Shown piece by piece: positions 1 to 7,298 of a stretch of 51,920 bases of DNA. The stretch comes from Granulosicoccaceae bacterium (GTDB lineage: Bacteria; Pseudomonadota; Gammaproteobacteria; Granulosicoccales; Granulosicoccaceae), in NCBI GenBank assembly GCA_020629835.1, contig JAHDCO010000027.1, positions 1 through 51,920 of the forward strand, given 5' to 3'. Within the stretch, counting starts at the first letter, position 1. Each line of letters opens with the position of its first letter. The notes under the pieces were generated by a model. The model did not search any database. It had not been told where the DNA came from and worked only from the letters and a program-made list of their open reading frames with translations. A program made the position numbers and the translations under genes.

Positions 1-1168
1 ATAAGTGCACACGGTTACGCCCCCATTGCTTAGCCACGTAACACGCTGAATCCACGTCTTGCAGCAACACCTCAATATCAGACTCTTCACCGCTGATCGC
101 GGTTACGCCAATGCTTACACTGATTTTGAAGCTTTGCGATTGATACATGAATTCATAATCATGGATACTTTCGCGAATGGTTTCGCCCAGTGCCACAATG
201 GCGTCAATTGAATCGCCCTTGGCTATGATGGCAAACTCATCGCCACCCACCCGTGCAAACACGTCGTCACTGGATAACAGCTTTTGAATGCGATCGCTTA
301 CTTGTATGAGCAGTTGATCCCCAGCGTGATGGCCGCAGGAGTCATTTACGATCTTGAATCGATCAAAATCCAGATATAACAGGCCATACGCTTTGCGTGA
401 ACGTTGTGCCAGTTTCATTGCGCGAAGCAGGGCGGCTTCAAAGCTGCGTCGGTTGTTTAAACCGGTTAAATCGTCGTGGTTAGCAAGATGTTTTATACGG
501 CGATTGGTAGCGGTTACGCGATTTATTACCGTACCTGAGATAAGTAAAGATACAAGGAAAGCGGCAATGACACTGACCAGTAGTGCACGTCGAGTCTTAA
601 TGTAACGGGCTCGGTTTTCAGCAAGTGCTTCGGCTGCCATGGCTTGTTCGAGTTGCACTAAGCCATTCAAATGGTTCAGGAGCACCAGCTCGCGCAATTG
701 TACATTGCCCAACTCAGTTCTTAATGCATCCGCGTCGTGCACGATGCTGTAGATTTTCTCACCGACGTTTTCGTAGGCTTCGTTTGAGCGTTGGTCGGCC
801 TCGGCTATTTTTAACAAGATTTCCATCTCTTGTTCGTCAGCACCCAATTCAATGAGTGCTTGCCGAGCTTGTTGGTATGTTTGTGTGGCTTGGATAAGTT
901 TGTCGAACACCTTTTCACGATCATCTGGATCGTGTATCTGCGCCAATGAACGAACTTCAGCTGAGCGTATACGGATAACGTCGCGCATTTGATACGCCAG
1001 GCTGGTTTTTTGTTCGTTATCTTCAATCAGTTCGGCCATACTTGTCTGTACACCCGTTAAGGTGCTTATCGACAAATAGGTCACCACCAGCATCAGCGCA
1101 AACACGGCCAGGAAGCCGATGCTGATCATCCACTTTGTGTGATCCCGATTGAAATTGATTGCGCTCAT
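1..1168 (-). CDS. Membrane-anchored GGDEF diguanylate cyclase (3' end outside window)
   Basis: The gene runs off the left edge; 389 codons are visible. The ATG at 1168 begins MSAINFNRDH. A membrane segment at about residues 13-35 is followed by a helical periplasmic region resembling a four-helix-bundle sensor. A second membrane segment lies near residues 195-215, just before the GGDEF domain. The signature GGDEF is intact at residues 308-312, preceded by the expected DDLTGL and LDFDRFKIVND motifs, so diguanylate cyclase activity (two GTP to cyclic di-GMP at the inner membrane) is expected. No HAMP domain is evident between the second membrane segment and GGDEF. An EAL domain could follow beyond the edge and cannot be excluded. 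It is on the same strand as imuB but 277 bases away. Confidence 0.9.
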   Translation of the reverse strand, partial: MSAINFNRDHTKWMISIGFLAVFALMLVVTYLSISTLTGVQTSMAELIEDNEQKTSLAYQMRDVIRIRSAEVRSLAQIHDPDDREKVFDKLIQATQTYQQARQALIELGADEQEMEILLKIAEADQRSNEAYENVGEKIYSIVHDADALRTELGNVQLRELVLLNHLNGLVQLEQAMAAEALAENRARYIKTRRALLVSVIAAFLVSLLISGTVINRVTATNRRIKHLANHDDLTGLNNRRSFEAALLRAMKLAQRSRKAYGLLYLDFDRFKIVNDSCGHHAGDQLLIQVSDRIQKLLSSDDVFARVGGDEFAIIAKGDSIDAIVALGETIRESIHDYEFMYQSQSFKISVSIGVTAISGEESDIEVLLQDVDSACYVAKQWGRNRVHL

Positions 1169-1445
1169 GCGTCAGACCACCCCGTGTATATTTGCAGCGT
1201 ATGGCTGCAACGATTTCACTGGAAACGAAATCGCTTTGAGGTGCTTCAACTCCTGGTGTTTAGCGGGACTTATCGGCGCAAGCGGTTCGTGTGGAAACAT
1301 CTTGCATTCATCACAATATCGGCCGAATCCGTGAGGGATTAAACATTTCTTAACAGATAGCCACCTTGTGTCTCATCCATCCCTGCACGGCCACACCACA
1401 TGGGTTTCAGGTGGGTCTTTAACCGATACGGTTCTGGTGCAAGTT
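1169..1445 (-). other. Leader/intergenic region upstream of the GGDEF gene, with two hairpins
   Basis: No credible gene lies here. Near the GGDEF start there are two small perfect inverted repeats: GCAGC (1194-1198) with GCTGC (1204-1208), and CGATTTC (1211-1217) with GAAATCG (1227-1233). On the minus strand they would form consecutive hairpins in the leader. The conserved cores of the known cyclic di-GMP riboswitches were not found. The rest shows no structure I can interpret. Confidence 0.35.
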
Positions 1446-2858
1446 TCAGGCAAAAACGCCGTGGATATACCACTGATCCTGGGTATTTCGAGTCTTGTAT
1501 ACCCAATAACAAGCCCCATCGGGGTCTGACGCAATGTAATAGTCGCGCCGAACGTCGGTGTTGTCCCACCAACCGTTCTCAATACGTTCTGCCGCCGAGA
1601 TTAAGGTCAGCGGCCGTTGGGCAAGTTCCGGGGTGGGGTACAGCCATAACGGTCGGGCTGGCCATTCAAAAGTTTGGTAAGGGGACTTCAGCACCTCAGC
1701 CAGCCAGGCTTTTTCGGGGCGATGGTCGTCCTCGGGGAGTGCTACATATAAGGCGTCTCGTCCCAGACGTGCGGTTAAGTTATCAATAACCTGTTCGATG
1801 CTGTGCGCTTGAGCCTGGCTTTTTTGAAATAGATCGCGGGCACCACGTTCGATGGGCGCCAAATCTGTGGCGTGCAAAGTCAACCGAGTGACAGGGGCGG
1901 GTAACACGGTATTGGCTAATCGTTCCGTGGCCGTTTTCAATACGTGAGTGTGATTAGACGTTGGGTCAAGAAAACCGATCACCACTTTGGTATCAGCCAC
2001 CTTATGGTGTGATAGCAACAAGGCCATTTCCCGCACACCCGAATCGTTCAGCGTTAAGTACCCACCCAAGGCATTGAGTAAGCGATTTAAGGGAAACGTT
2101 AGTGCACTGGTATCCGGTGCTTCCAAGGGCAAGTCGACACCTTCAGAAAACGTATCCGACGGTGCGAAGGCTTCGCGTGGATCGGGCAGGGTGCCATCCA
2201 GTTTGTATAAGTAATCGGTGACGGCGGTGTTAAACCGGCGGGTGAGTGCAGCAGGTTTTAACTCACGCAGTTGTTTTACCGTGCGAATACCGGATTGACG
2301 TAGCCCCTTGAATACGAAGTTATCTAAGGGCAGGTGTTCTACGTTTACCGTATTGAGTAACGTGTTCAGAGTGTGCGCATCGGTCGCAGGCATTCGTTGC
2401 CCGGTGCGTGCAAACAGCACCGCCGCCTTTGGCGTTGTTGCAATACCGATGCGCACCGTGAGATGTTGTTTGGCGGTATCGGTTAACCAGCGTCTGTACA
2501 GTTCACGCAAACCACCAAATAAAGTCAAACTGGCTTCTGCTTCAATTAAGAGCGTATCCGGTGGTTCAGGCGATACCCACGATGAGTATTGCATGGCCCA
2601 TAACGCCAGCTGCTGCAAGTGTTCAGCCTGTGCCACCTCATCAAACTCTTGCACTTGTAAGTTAGGTGCAATGGCGTAAGCGTTCTTTAACGGTAAACCT
2701 GCATTCAGCCCTAGCTGTGAAGCCGCTTGATTAACCGCAACCAGTGTGCGTTTGGCGCCACTGGATTGAATAATGGCTGCAGGTTCGGGGTAATCGGCAC
2801 GACCCCACGGCAATCGTTCAAGAGGCAGTTGTGGAAAGTGCAGCGCGGCCCAAAGCAT
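1446..2858 (-). CDS. imuB: ImuB, Y-family polymerase-like mutagenesis protein
   Basis: This 470-residue protein matches ImuB, the catalytically inactive Y-family polymerase relative that links the DnaE2 (ImuC) polymerase and ImuA to the sliding clamp. The N-terminus (ALHFPQLPLERL) replaces the acidic metal-binding motif of active Y-family enzymes. A polymerase-like palm and little-finger region follows. The C-terminus carries the typical ImuB ending (RDYYIAS...WVYKTR...WYIHGVFA). A possible clamp-binding segment, RDLFQKS, sits in the C-terminal third but is degenerate. It begins 15 bases after imuA ends and is presumably co-transcribed from the SOS-controlled lexA promoter. Unusually, no dnaE2 follows it; a GGDEF gene does. 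Confidence 0.9.
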   Translation of the reverse strand: MLWAALHFPQLPLERLPWGRADYPEPAAIIQSSGAKRTLVAVNQAASQLGLNAGLPLKNAYAIAPNLQVQEFDEVAQAEHLQQLALWAMQYSSWVSPEPPDTLLIEAEASLTLFGGLRELYRRWLTDTAKQHLTVRIGIATTPKAAVLFARTGQRMPATDAHTLNTLLNTVNVEHLPLDNFVFKGLRQSGIRTVKQLRELKPAALTRRFNTAVTDYLYKLDGTLPDPREAFAPSDTFSEGVDLPLEAPDTSALTFPLNRLLNALGGYLTLNDSGVREMALLLSHHKVADTKVVIGFLDPTSNHTHVLKTATERLANTVLPAPVTRLTLHATDLAPIERGARDLFQKSQAQAHSIEQVIDNLTARLGRDALYVALPEDDHRPEKAWLAEVLKSPYQTFEWPARPLWLYPTPELAQRPLTLISAAERIENGWWDNTDVRRDYYIASDPDGACYWVYKTRNTQDQWYIHGVFA

Positions 2859-2873
2859 AGGGAACGAACGGAA

Positions 2874-3611
2874 TCAGTTGTGGGCGGGTATAACCGCAGC
2901 CACGGCTAAATCGTGTAAAGACAGCGCGCCAGGTGTGGGTTGCACCTCAGGCATGCCCGGCCAAGCCACACCTTGCGGTTGATCGAACGCGTGTAGCCCC
3001 AGTTCGACTTGCTGTGGTTTACCGTTACGCACTTTAATGATGTTCAGCAGCAAGTGTTTGGCGGATGGGTTTTGTTCAAGGGTAATGCGCAACGCCGCTG
3101 GCGAATGTTCGTTGCGCGTTCGATCAGGCCGGTACACCATGGCAATGCTGCTACCGGTTTCAGCCGCGATCTGTAGACGCCGTTGTTTCTGAGGTGTACT
3201 GCGATCTACCCACGCCACTACCGCCGCAAACACGCCTGAACGCAAACATTGCTCACTGGCCCATAACGTAGAGCGTGCATCTGAAGGGTTGACCACCAAC
3301 AGGTGTTCTAACTTAATACCGGCGTTACCCAGAGCTGGGGCGTAAGGAATGAAAGGTGGGTTGATGAGCGCCACCCATTGGTTTTGTTGGGTGAGCTGCT
3401 TTAACGCCGGTAATAGTAAGCTGAACTCGCCCATACCATGGCGTGCCACCATGAATTCGGTTAAGCATCCATTTGCCCACCCACGTGAGGGTAGTGCAGC
3501 GTCTAACGCGTTAAACCCTGTAGATACCGAATCCGCATTGTTGTACCGTTCGCCCCCGCGCCACACCCCCGCTTGGGATTTGAGTAACGATTCCAGCGCA
3601 ACGGTGTTCAT
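2874..3611 (-). CDS. imuA: ImuA, RecA-like SOS mutagenesis protein
   Basis: This 245-residue protein is of the ImuA/SulA-like family, distantly related to RecA. In families studied elsewhere it binds RecA and ImuB and modulates SOS mutagenesis. Recognisable features are the start (SVSTGFNALDAALPSRGWANGCLTE), the central strand WVALINPPFIPYAPAL followed by LLVVNPSD, and a C-terminal GMPEVQPTPGAL segment. The nucleotide-binding loop of RecA is not conserved. The gene sits 56 bases downstream of lexA and 15 bases upstream of imuB. I see no separate LexA box in front of it, so it most likely depends on the lexA promoter. Confidence 0.87.
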   Translation of the reverse strand: MNTVALESLLKSQAGVWRGGERYNNADSVSTGFNALDAALPSRGWANGCLTEFMVARHGMGEFSLLLPALKQLTQQNQWVALINPPFIPYAPALGNAGIKLEHLLVVNPSDARSTLWASEQCLRSGVFAAVVAWVDRSTPQKQRRLQIAAETGSSIAMVYRPDRTRNEHSPAALRITLEQNPSAKHLLLNIIKVRNGKPQQVELGLHAFDQPQGVAWPGMPEVQPTPGALSLHDLAVAAVIPAHN

Positions 3612-3667
3612 GATGCTTGGGGCCTAGGGTGACATGGTTTGAGTGGGCGCGGTTTGAGTAATTGGGC

Positions 3668-4276
3668 TCAGTGGTCGCGGCGCAACACGCCAACATACAA
3701 GCCTTCAATGCTGAATTCCTGATGGCGCAGATCTACCTTGATGGGGTCGAAGTCATCGTTTTCAGGCAACAGTGTGACAATGTTGCCGCGCTGCCGAAAT
3801 CGCTTCACGGTGACTTCATCATCAACGCGTGCCACAACCACCTGGTTGTTTTCTACTTTTTGTGTGTTGTGCACAGCCAGCAGGTCACCATCGAGAATGC
3901 CGATGTTCTGCATACTCATACCGTTTACCCGCAGGAAGTAGTCGGCGTGTGGGTAAAACAGATTGGCATCAACGGGAATAAATTCTTCGATGTGATCGCT
4001 GGACATGATGGGTTCCCCCGCCGCCACTTTACCCACCAGCGGTAGCCCGTCCTGCTCCTCAAATTCGGTAGTGACCCGAATACCTCGCGACGCCCCGGGG
4101 ATAAGCTCGATAACCCCTTTCTTTTCCAATGCACGCAAGTGGTCATCAGCCGCCGTTGGCGAGCGAAACCCAAAGTGCTCACAGATATCTGTGCGGGTAG
4201 GTGGGTACCCTGTACTCTGAATGTGATCCTGGATCATGCTAAGGATCTCTTGCTGGCGTTTCGTCAGTTCCTGCAT
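3668..4276 (-). CDS. lexA: LexA, SOS repressor
   Basis: LexA represses SOS genes and cleaves itself when RecA filaments form. The ATG at 4276 gives 202 residues, the same length as E. coli LexA, beginning MQELTKRQQEIL. An in-frame upstream start at 4309 falls inside an operator and is unlikely. The winged-helix region covers residues 1-70, with a recognition helix near PTAADDHLRAL. The self-cleavage bond is Ala86-Gly87 (KVAAGEP). The catalytic dyad is Ser121 (NGMSMQN) and Lys158 (EVTVKRF). The gene is first in a lexA-imuA-imuB unit and is preceded by two operators overlapping its promoter, so it is autoregulated. Confidence 0.97.
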   Translation of the reverse strand: MQELTKRQQEILSMIQDHIQSTGYPPTRTDICEHFGFRSPTAADDHLRALEKKGVIELIPGASRGIRVTTEFEEQDGLPLVGKVAAGEPIMSSDHIEEFIPVDANLFYPHADYFLRVNGMSMQNIGILDGDLLAVHNTQKVENNQVVVARVDDEVTVKRFRQRGNIVTLLPENDDFDPIKVDLRHQEFSIEGLYVGVLRRDH

Positions 4277-4308
4277 GTTTTTCGCTATCTTCCGCGCCCA
4301 ATAGGGCA

Positions 4309-4324
4309 CTGTTTCGGTATACAG
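4309..4324 (-). promoter_or_regulatory. LexA operator (SOS box) proximal to lexA
   Basis: On the minus strand this reads CTGTATACCGAAACAG, an exact CTG-N10-CAG gammaproteobacterial SOS box, 32 bases upstream of the lexA ATG and downstream of the -10 element. Confidence 0.88.
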
Positions 4325-4326
4325 GC

Positions 4327-4342
4327 CTGATTGTATTTACAG
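4327..4342 (-). promoter_or_regulatory. LexA operator (SOS box) distal to lexA, overlapping the -10
   Basis: On the minus strand this reads CTGTAAATACAATCAG, a second exact CTG-N10-CAG box two bases from the first. The likely -10 hexamer TACAAT lies inside it, so LexA binding would block RNA polymerase. Paired boxes are also the E. coli lexA arrangement. Confidence 0.88.
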
Positions 4343-4358
4343 TTGGGGAAAAGTGCAA
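4330..4358 (-). promoter_or_regulatory. lexA-imuAB promoter
   Basis: On the minus strand, -35 TTGCAC (4358-4353) and -10 TACAAT (4335-4330) are separated by 17 bases. The -10 lies inside the distal SOS box, as expected for a LexA-repressed sigma-70 promoter. Confidence 0.72.
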
Positions 4359-4428
4359 GTGTAAAGTCGCAGTTCGTCATAATGATCGACTATCCTCCTG
4401 TACTTCTGTCACTCACTTTGGACCCTAA

Positions 4429-6315
4429 ATGTCACAGGATGACACGGTTGCAACGTCTCAAAATACCGATGCTGCGTTAACGCCGTTTTCAGGTGGGTTG
4501 GGGTTGTTTTTGCTATTTTTGTTGCCTGGCCTAATCGTTGGCGTACTGCTCAACCAAGTCAGTGTATACGAGTCGCTGCAGGCTTCTGTGTACGAGCAAT
4601 TGCCGGCACCTTTGTATGGGTTTTCAGAATGGTTGGATGAACGCCAATATCATGTGTTCACTGTGTATCAGGCCATCTTAATCGTTTCTACCACCCATTA
4701 TCTAACCACAAGCAATGGCCATCGATGGTCTAGCTTCATTTTCTCTTTGATCCTTACGTTACTGTGTGTATCTATTCAATGGTATTCCACCGGGCGCTTC
4801 GTAAATTACGGGGAAACTGAATTAACTGGGCAAGAGTGGCCGCGTGTATTGAGCATGGCTTTAACGGTGGTTTTAGGTGGAATAGCCATCCCTTTTTATC
4901 GAACGATTTTCCAAAGAAAGCAATCGTTTACTCATTACTCATCATTATTTGAATTCGGATGGAATCAAAGTGTGGTGATGGTATTGGCTGCACTTTTTGT
5001 GGGTGTTGTACAAATCTTAATTTTAGTGGCAACCGTTCTGTTTAATACAATCGGAATTGATGTGGCACCTTATGTTTGGGACAGCAGTTTCCAAATGCCC
5101 GTTATGTTCGCATCGTTCGCCGTAGGAATTGGTATCAGTCGCCAGTACGAAAGTGTCATACATGCCTTGGTGAGCTTGATCACTGGGTTGTTTCGAGCTT
5201 TGTTGCCAATTCAAATTCTTATTGTTGTGGTGTATATCGGTATGGTCGCTTTGAGTGGGCATAATAATTTTGATAGCGCTCGTGAGTTAAAAATCGTCTT
5301 TCTGATAGCGGTCGGTATCGGTCTAACGCTGTGTACAGCAGCGGTAGGGCATAAGAATACTCCTATTTCAAAATGGCTAAGTATCTCGTGGCGATCGATG
5401 AGTATTGCCTCCGTTTGTTTATCGATAGTGGCTGTTTATTTGGTTATCGAACGTATCAAGAGTTACGGGTACACTCACGTTCATAGCTTGGCCGGGGTGC
5501 TTACACTGATTGGGTTGCTGTACTCGGTCGGCTATGCGGTGTCCGCTCTTCTGAAAAATCGGGGCCCAGACTGTTTCAAGAGAGTCAATATTTATGGTTC
5601 TTTAGTCGTTTTTTTCGTAGCGATCGCTATACAAACGCCAATGTTTGATCTAGTCACTCATGCCGCAGAAAATCAATCGATTCGAATCAAGAGAGACGGA
5701 GACCCGGTGGCTAGTTGGAAGCTTAAGTGGCTAGAACAACAAGCCGGTGCTGCGGGTCAAAGAGTACTCGATGAATTGTATGCTGATGCCTCATTTGACC
5801 TACCACCGCGCAGTAGTTTGTCGCGTATAAGAGGCGGAAATGCCACACTTGAAGATCGCATAAATGAGTGGCACCAAGCGGTTCAAGTCGGAAGTTTGGG
5901 GATTCAGCCAGGCCCATTTGCAGAAAGCAGTGAATTAGTTGATGCGCTGAGAAAAGAGCTAACGCTGGACTGGCACTTTAAGGATCACTGTCTCGAGAAT
6001 AGAAAAGAGTGTCGGGTGATGATCACAGATGATATTGCATTGGATAGAACCTTAGCTTTAGTTATCTCGCGAGTTGCGCCGACTGAGATAGCGATAGGCT
6101 GGTATCGATTGGACGATGATGACAACTGGCAAGGTGAGATATACAACTTTAGCGGATCTGGATCTATCAATCTCGGTGACGGTGAAATGGACATTCTCAA
6201 CCAGTTCTTTGAAGACTTCGATAACGGAATCATTCGACGCAAGAAAATTGAGGTTAATGCGTTCGCTCTAGATGGAGAAGTAATTTTTCCTCCATGGGAT
6301 CTTGTGAAAGAGTAG
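4429..6315 (+). CDS. DUF4153-type polytopic membrane protein
   Basis: This is a 628-residue protein with about ten to twelve predicted membrane helices in residues 25-430, followed by a soluble C-terminal part of about 200 residues. The segment FEFGWNQSVVMVLAALFVGV, then LFNTIGIDVAPYVWDSSF and later FAVGIGISRQYES, resembles the DUF4153 membrane family; no biochemical function is established for that family. The C-terminal part is acidic and not recognised. The start at 4429 is preceded by a weak GGA only. It is divergent from lexA, with 86 bases separating its start from the distal SOS box, so those boxes could in principle affect it, but no promoter here is convincing. Confidence 0.72.
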   Translation: MSQDDTVATSQNTDAALTPFSGGLGLFLLFLLPGLIVGVLLNQVSVYESLQASVYEQLPAPLYGFSEWLDERQYHVFTVYQAILIVSTTHYLTTSNGHRWSSFIFSLILTLLCVSIQWYSTGRFVNYGETELTGQEWPRVLSMALTVVLGGIAIPFYRTIFQRKQSFTHYSSLFEFGWNQSVVMVLAALFVGVVQILILVATVLFNTIGIDVAPYVWDSSFQMPVMFASFAVGIGISRQYESVIHALVSLITGLFRALLPIQILIVVVYIGMVALSGHNNFDSARELKIVFLIAVGIGLTLCTAAVGHKNTPISKWLSISWRSMSIASVCLSIVAVYLVIERIKSYGYTHVHSLAGVLTLIGLLYSVGYAVSALLKNRGPDCFKRVNIYGSLVVFFVAIAIQTPMFDLVTHAAENQSIRIKRDGDPVASWKLKWLEQQAGAAGQRVLDELYADASFDLPPRSSLSRIRGGNATLEDRINEWHQAVQVGSLGIQPGPFAESSELVDALRKELTLDWHFKDHCLENRKECRVMITDDIALDRTLALVISRVAPTEIAIGWYRLDDDDNWQGEIYNFSGSGSINLGDGEMDILNQFFEDFDNGIIRRKKIEVNAFALDGEVIFPPWDLVKE

Positions 6316-6383
6316 CCGAGAAAAAGACTGACTGAAGTATTACACTCGGTACGAGCGATTGGTAACCCGGTCACTATACTGCG

Positions 6384-6411
6384 CGACCGCGCGGTCGTTA
6401 ACTTAAGTTAA
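6384..6411. promoter_or_regulatory. Two abutting 14-bp perfect palindromes, candidate operators
   Basis: CGACCGCGCGGTCG (6384-6397) is immediately followed by TTAACTTAAGTTAA (6398-6411). Both are perfect palindromes, one all-GC-rich and one AT-rich, ending 7 bases before the ATG of the ModA-like gene. A -10-like TATACT lies at 6375-6380. They may be binding sites for dimeric regulators or adjacent RNA hairpins occluding the start region. Confidence 0.6.
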
Positions 6412-6418
6412 GCAATCT

Positions 6419-7105
6419 ATGTACAACAGTGTCATCCATTGCCTTGTTCCAATCGCTTTAAAAGAGGTTATGGAAGTCCTGGGCCCGCAGTTTGAAGCTG
6501 AAACCGGTTATCAGTTACACATAACGCATAGTCTAAACCCCGAAGTACCCGCAGCGATTGCTAGCGGCGTATCATGGGATATAGCACTCACAAACCCTCA
6601 GTACATAGACGAAATAATTTCAGCAGGCCACAGCGCTGCGAATTCGCATCAACGGTTGGGGCGTTCTCCATTGGCGTTTGCAGCACGTGGTACCGAGCCA
6701 GTTCCAATAGCTGAAACCGCCGATGAATTAGCAACGTTGCTGGAATCTGCCCAATCTATTGCTCTCACTCGTTCCGGCACCAGTGGTCAGATGTTTTGTG
6801 ATTTAGCGAAATCTCTTGGTGTATGGAACCTTGTGGAGCACAGGTTGATATTCATGGAAGGTGGCGGGCCAATCCGAGCAGTAACAGCGGGTGAGGTTGA
6901 GTTAGCTACCGTGCCACTGACTAATATTATAACTATCCCGGGTATCACTCCGGTTGGCGTATGCCCGGATGAACTGCATGTGCATATCGATGTATCTTTC
7001 TGCTTGAAACCTGGATGCATTCAAGCAGCGCATGAATTGGCTGCGTGGCTTAAGACTGAAAAAAGACAAACCGATTTGGAGTCGCTTGGCGTCTTTCGTC
7101 GTTAG
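6419..7105 (+). CDS. ModA-like substrate-binding domain protein lacking a signal peptide
   Basis: This 228-residue protein has the layout of type II periplasmic solute-binding proteins of the ModA (molybdate/sulfate) type. It shows an N-terminal strand-helix (VIHCLVPIALKEVMEVLGPQFEAETG), WDIALTNPQYIDEI, FAARG, a central ALTRSGTSGQMFCDLAKSLGV segment and a second-lobe AVTAGEVELATVPLTNI. No hydrophobic export signal precedes the first strand and the start is not obviously misplaced, so it appears cytoplasmic. No ABC permease or ATPase lies next to it. It could be a cytosolic ligand sensor or a stand-alone enzyme-like derivative; the ligand is unknown. The start lacks a Shine-Dalgarno sequence and follows two perfect palindromes. 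Confidence 0.72.
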   Translation: MYNSVIHCLVPIALKEVMEVLGPQFEAETGYQLHITHSLNPEVPAAIASGVSWDIALTNPQYIDEIISAGHSAANSHQRLGRSPLAFAARGTEPVPIAETADELATLLESAQSIALTRSGTSGQMFCDLAKSLGVWNLVEHRLIFMEGGGPIRAVTAGEVELATVPLTNIITIPGITPVGVCPDELHVHIDVSFCLKPGCIQAAHELAAWLKTEKRQTDLESLGVFRR

Positions 7106-7298
7106 AAGTCAATACTCGTGCTGTATTATTTTGCGCGTGCAAATTTGAAAAAGGCACCATAAAAGGGTCGCGGTAAAAATACCTGTGCCCGCGTCACTTA
7201 CAACGCCGTCAATTAGCAACTGTTGCCCCATACTAACGTCTCTGGTCATGTTCCGCATGGCACTCAGTTCCACTCGCTTTTCTTAGCAACGGATTTTT

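Noticed and set aside
1169-1445. Cyclic di-GMP riboswitch upstream of the GGDEF gene
   Set aside because: The conserved core sequences of the known cyclic di-GMP riboswitch classes are not present.
4277-4309. Extended LexA start giving 11 extra residues
   Set aside because: The upstream start codon is the edge of an SOS box and lies in the operator; the shorter protein matches the E. coli length exactly.
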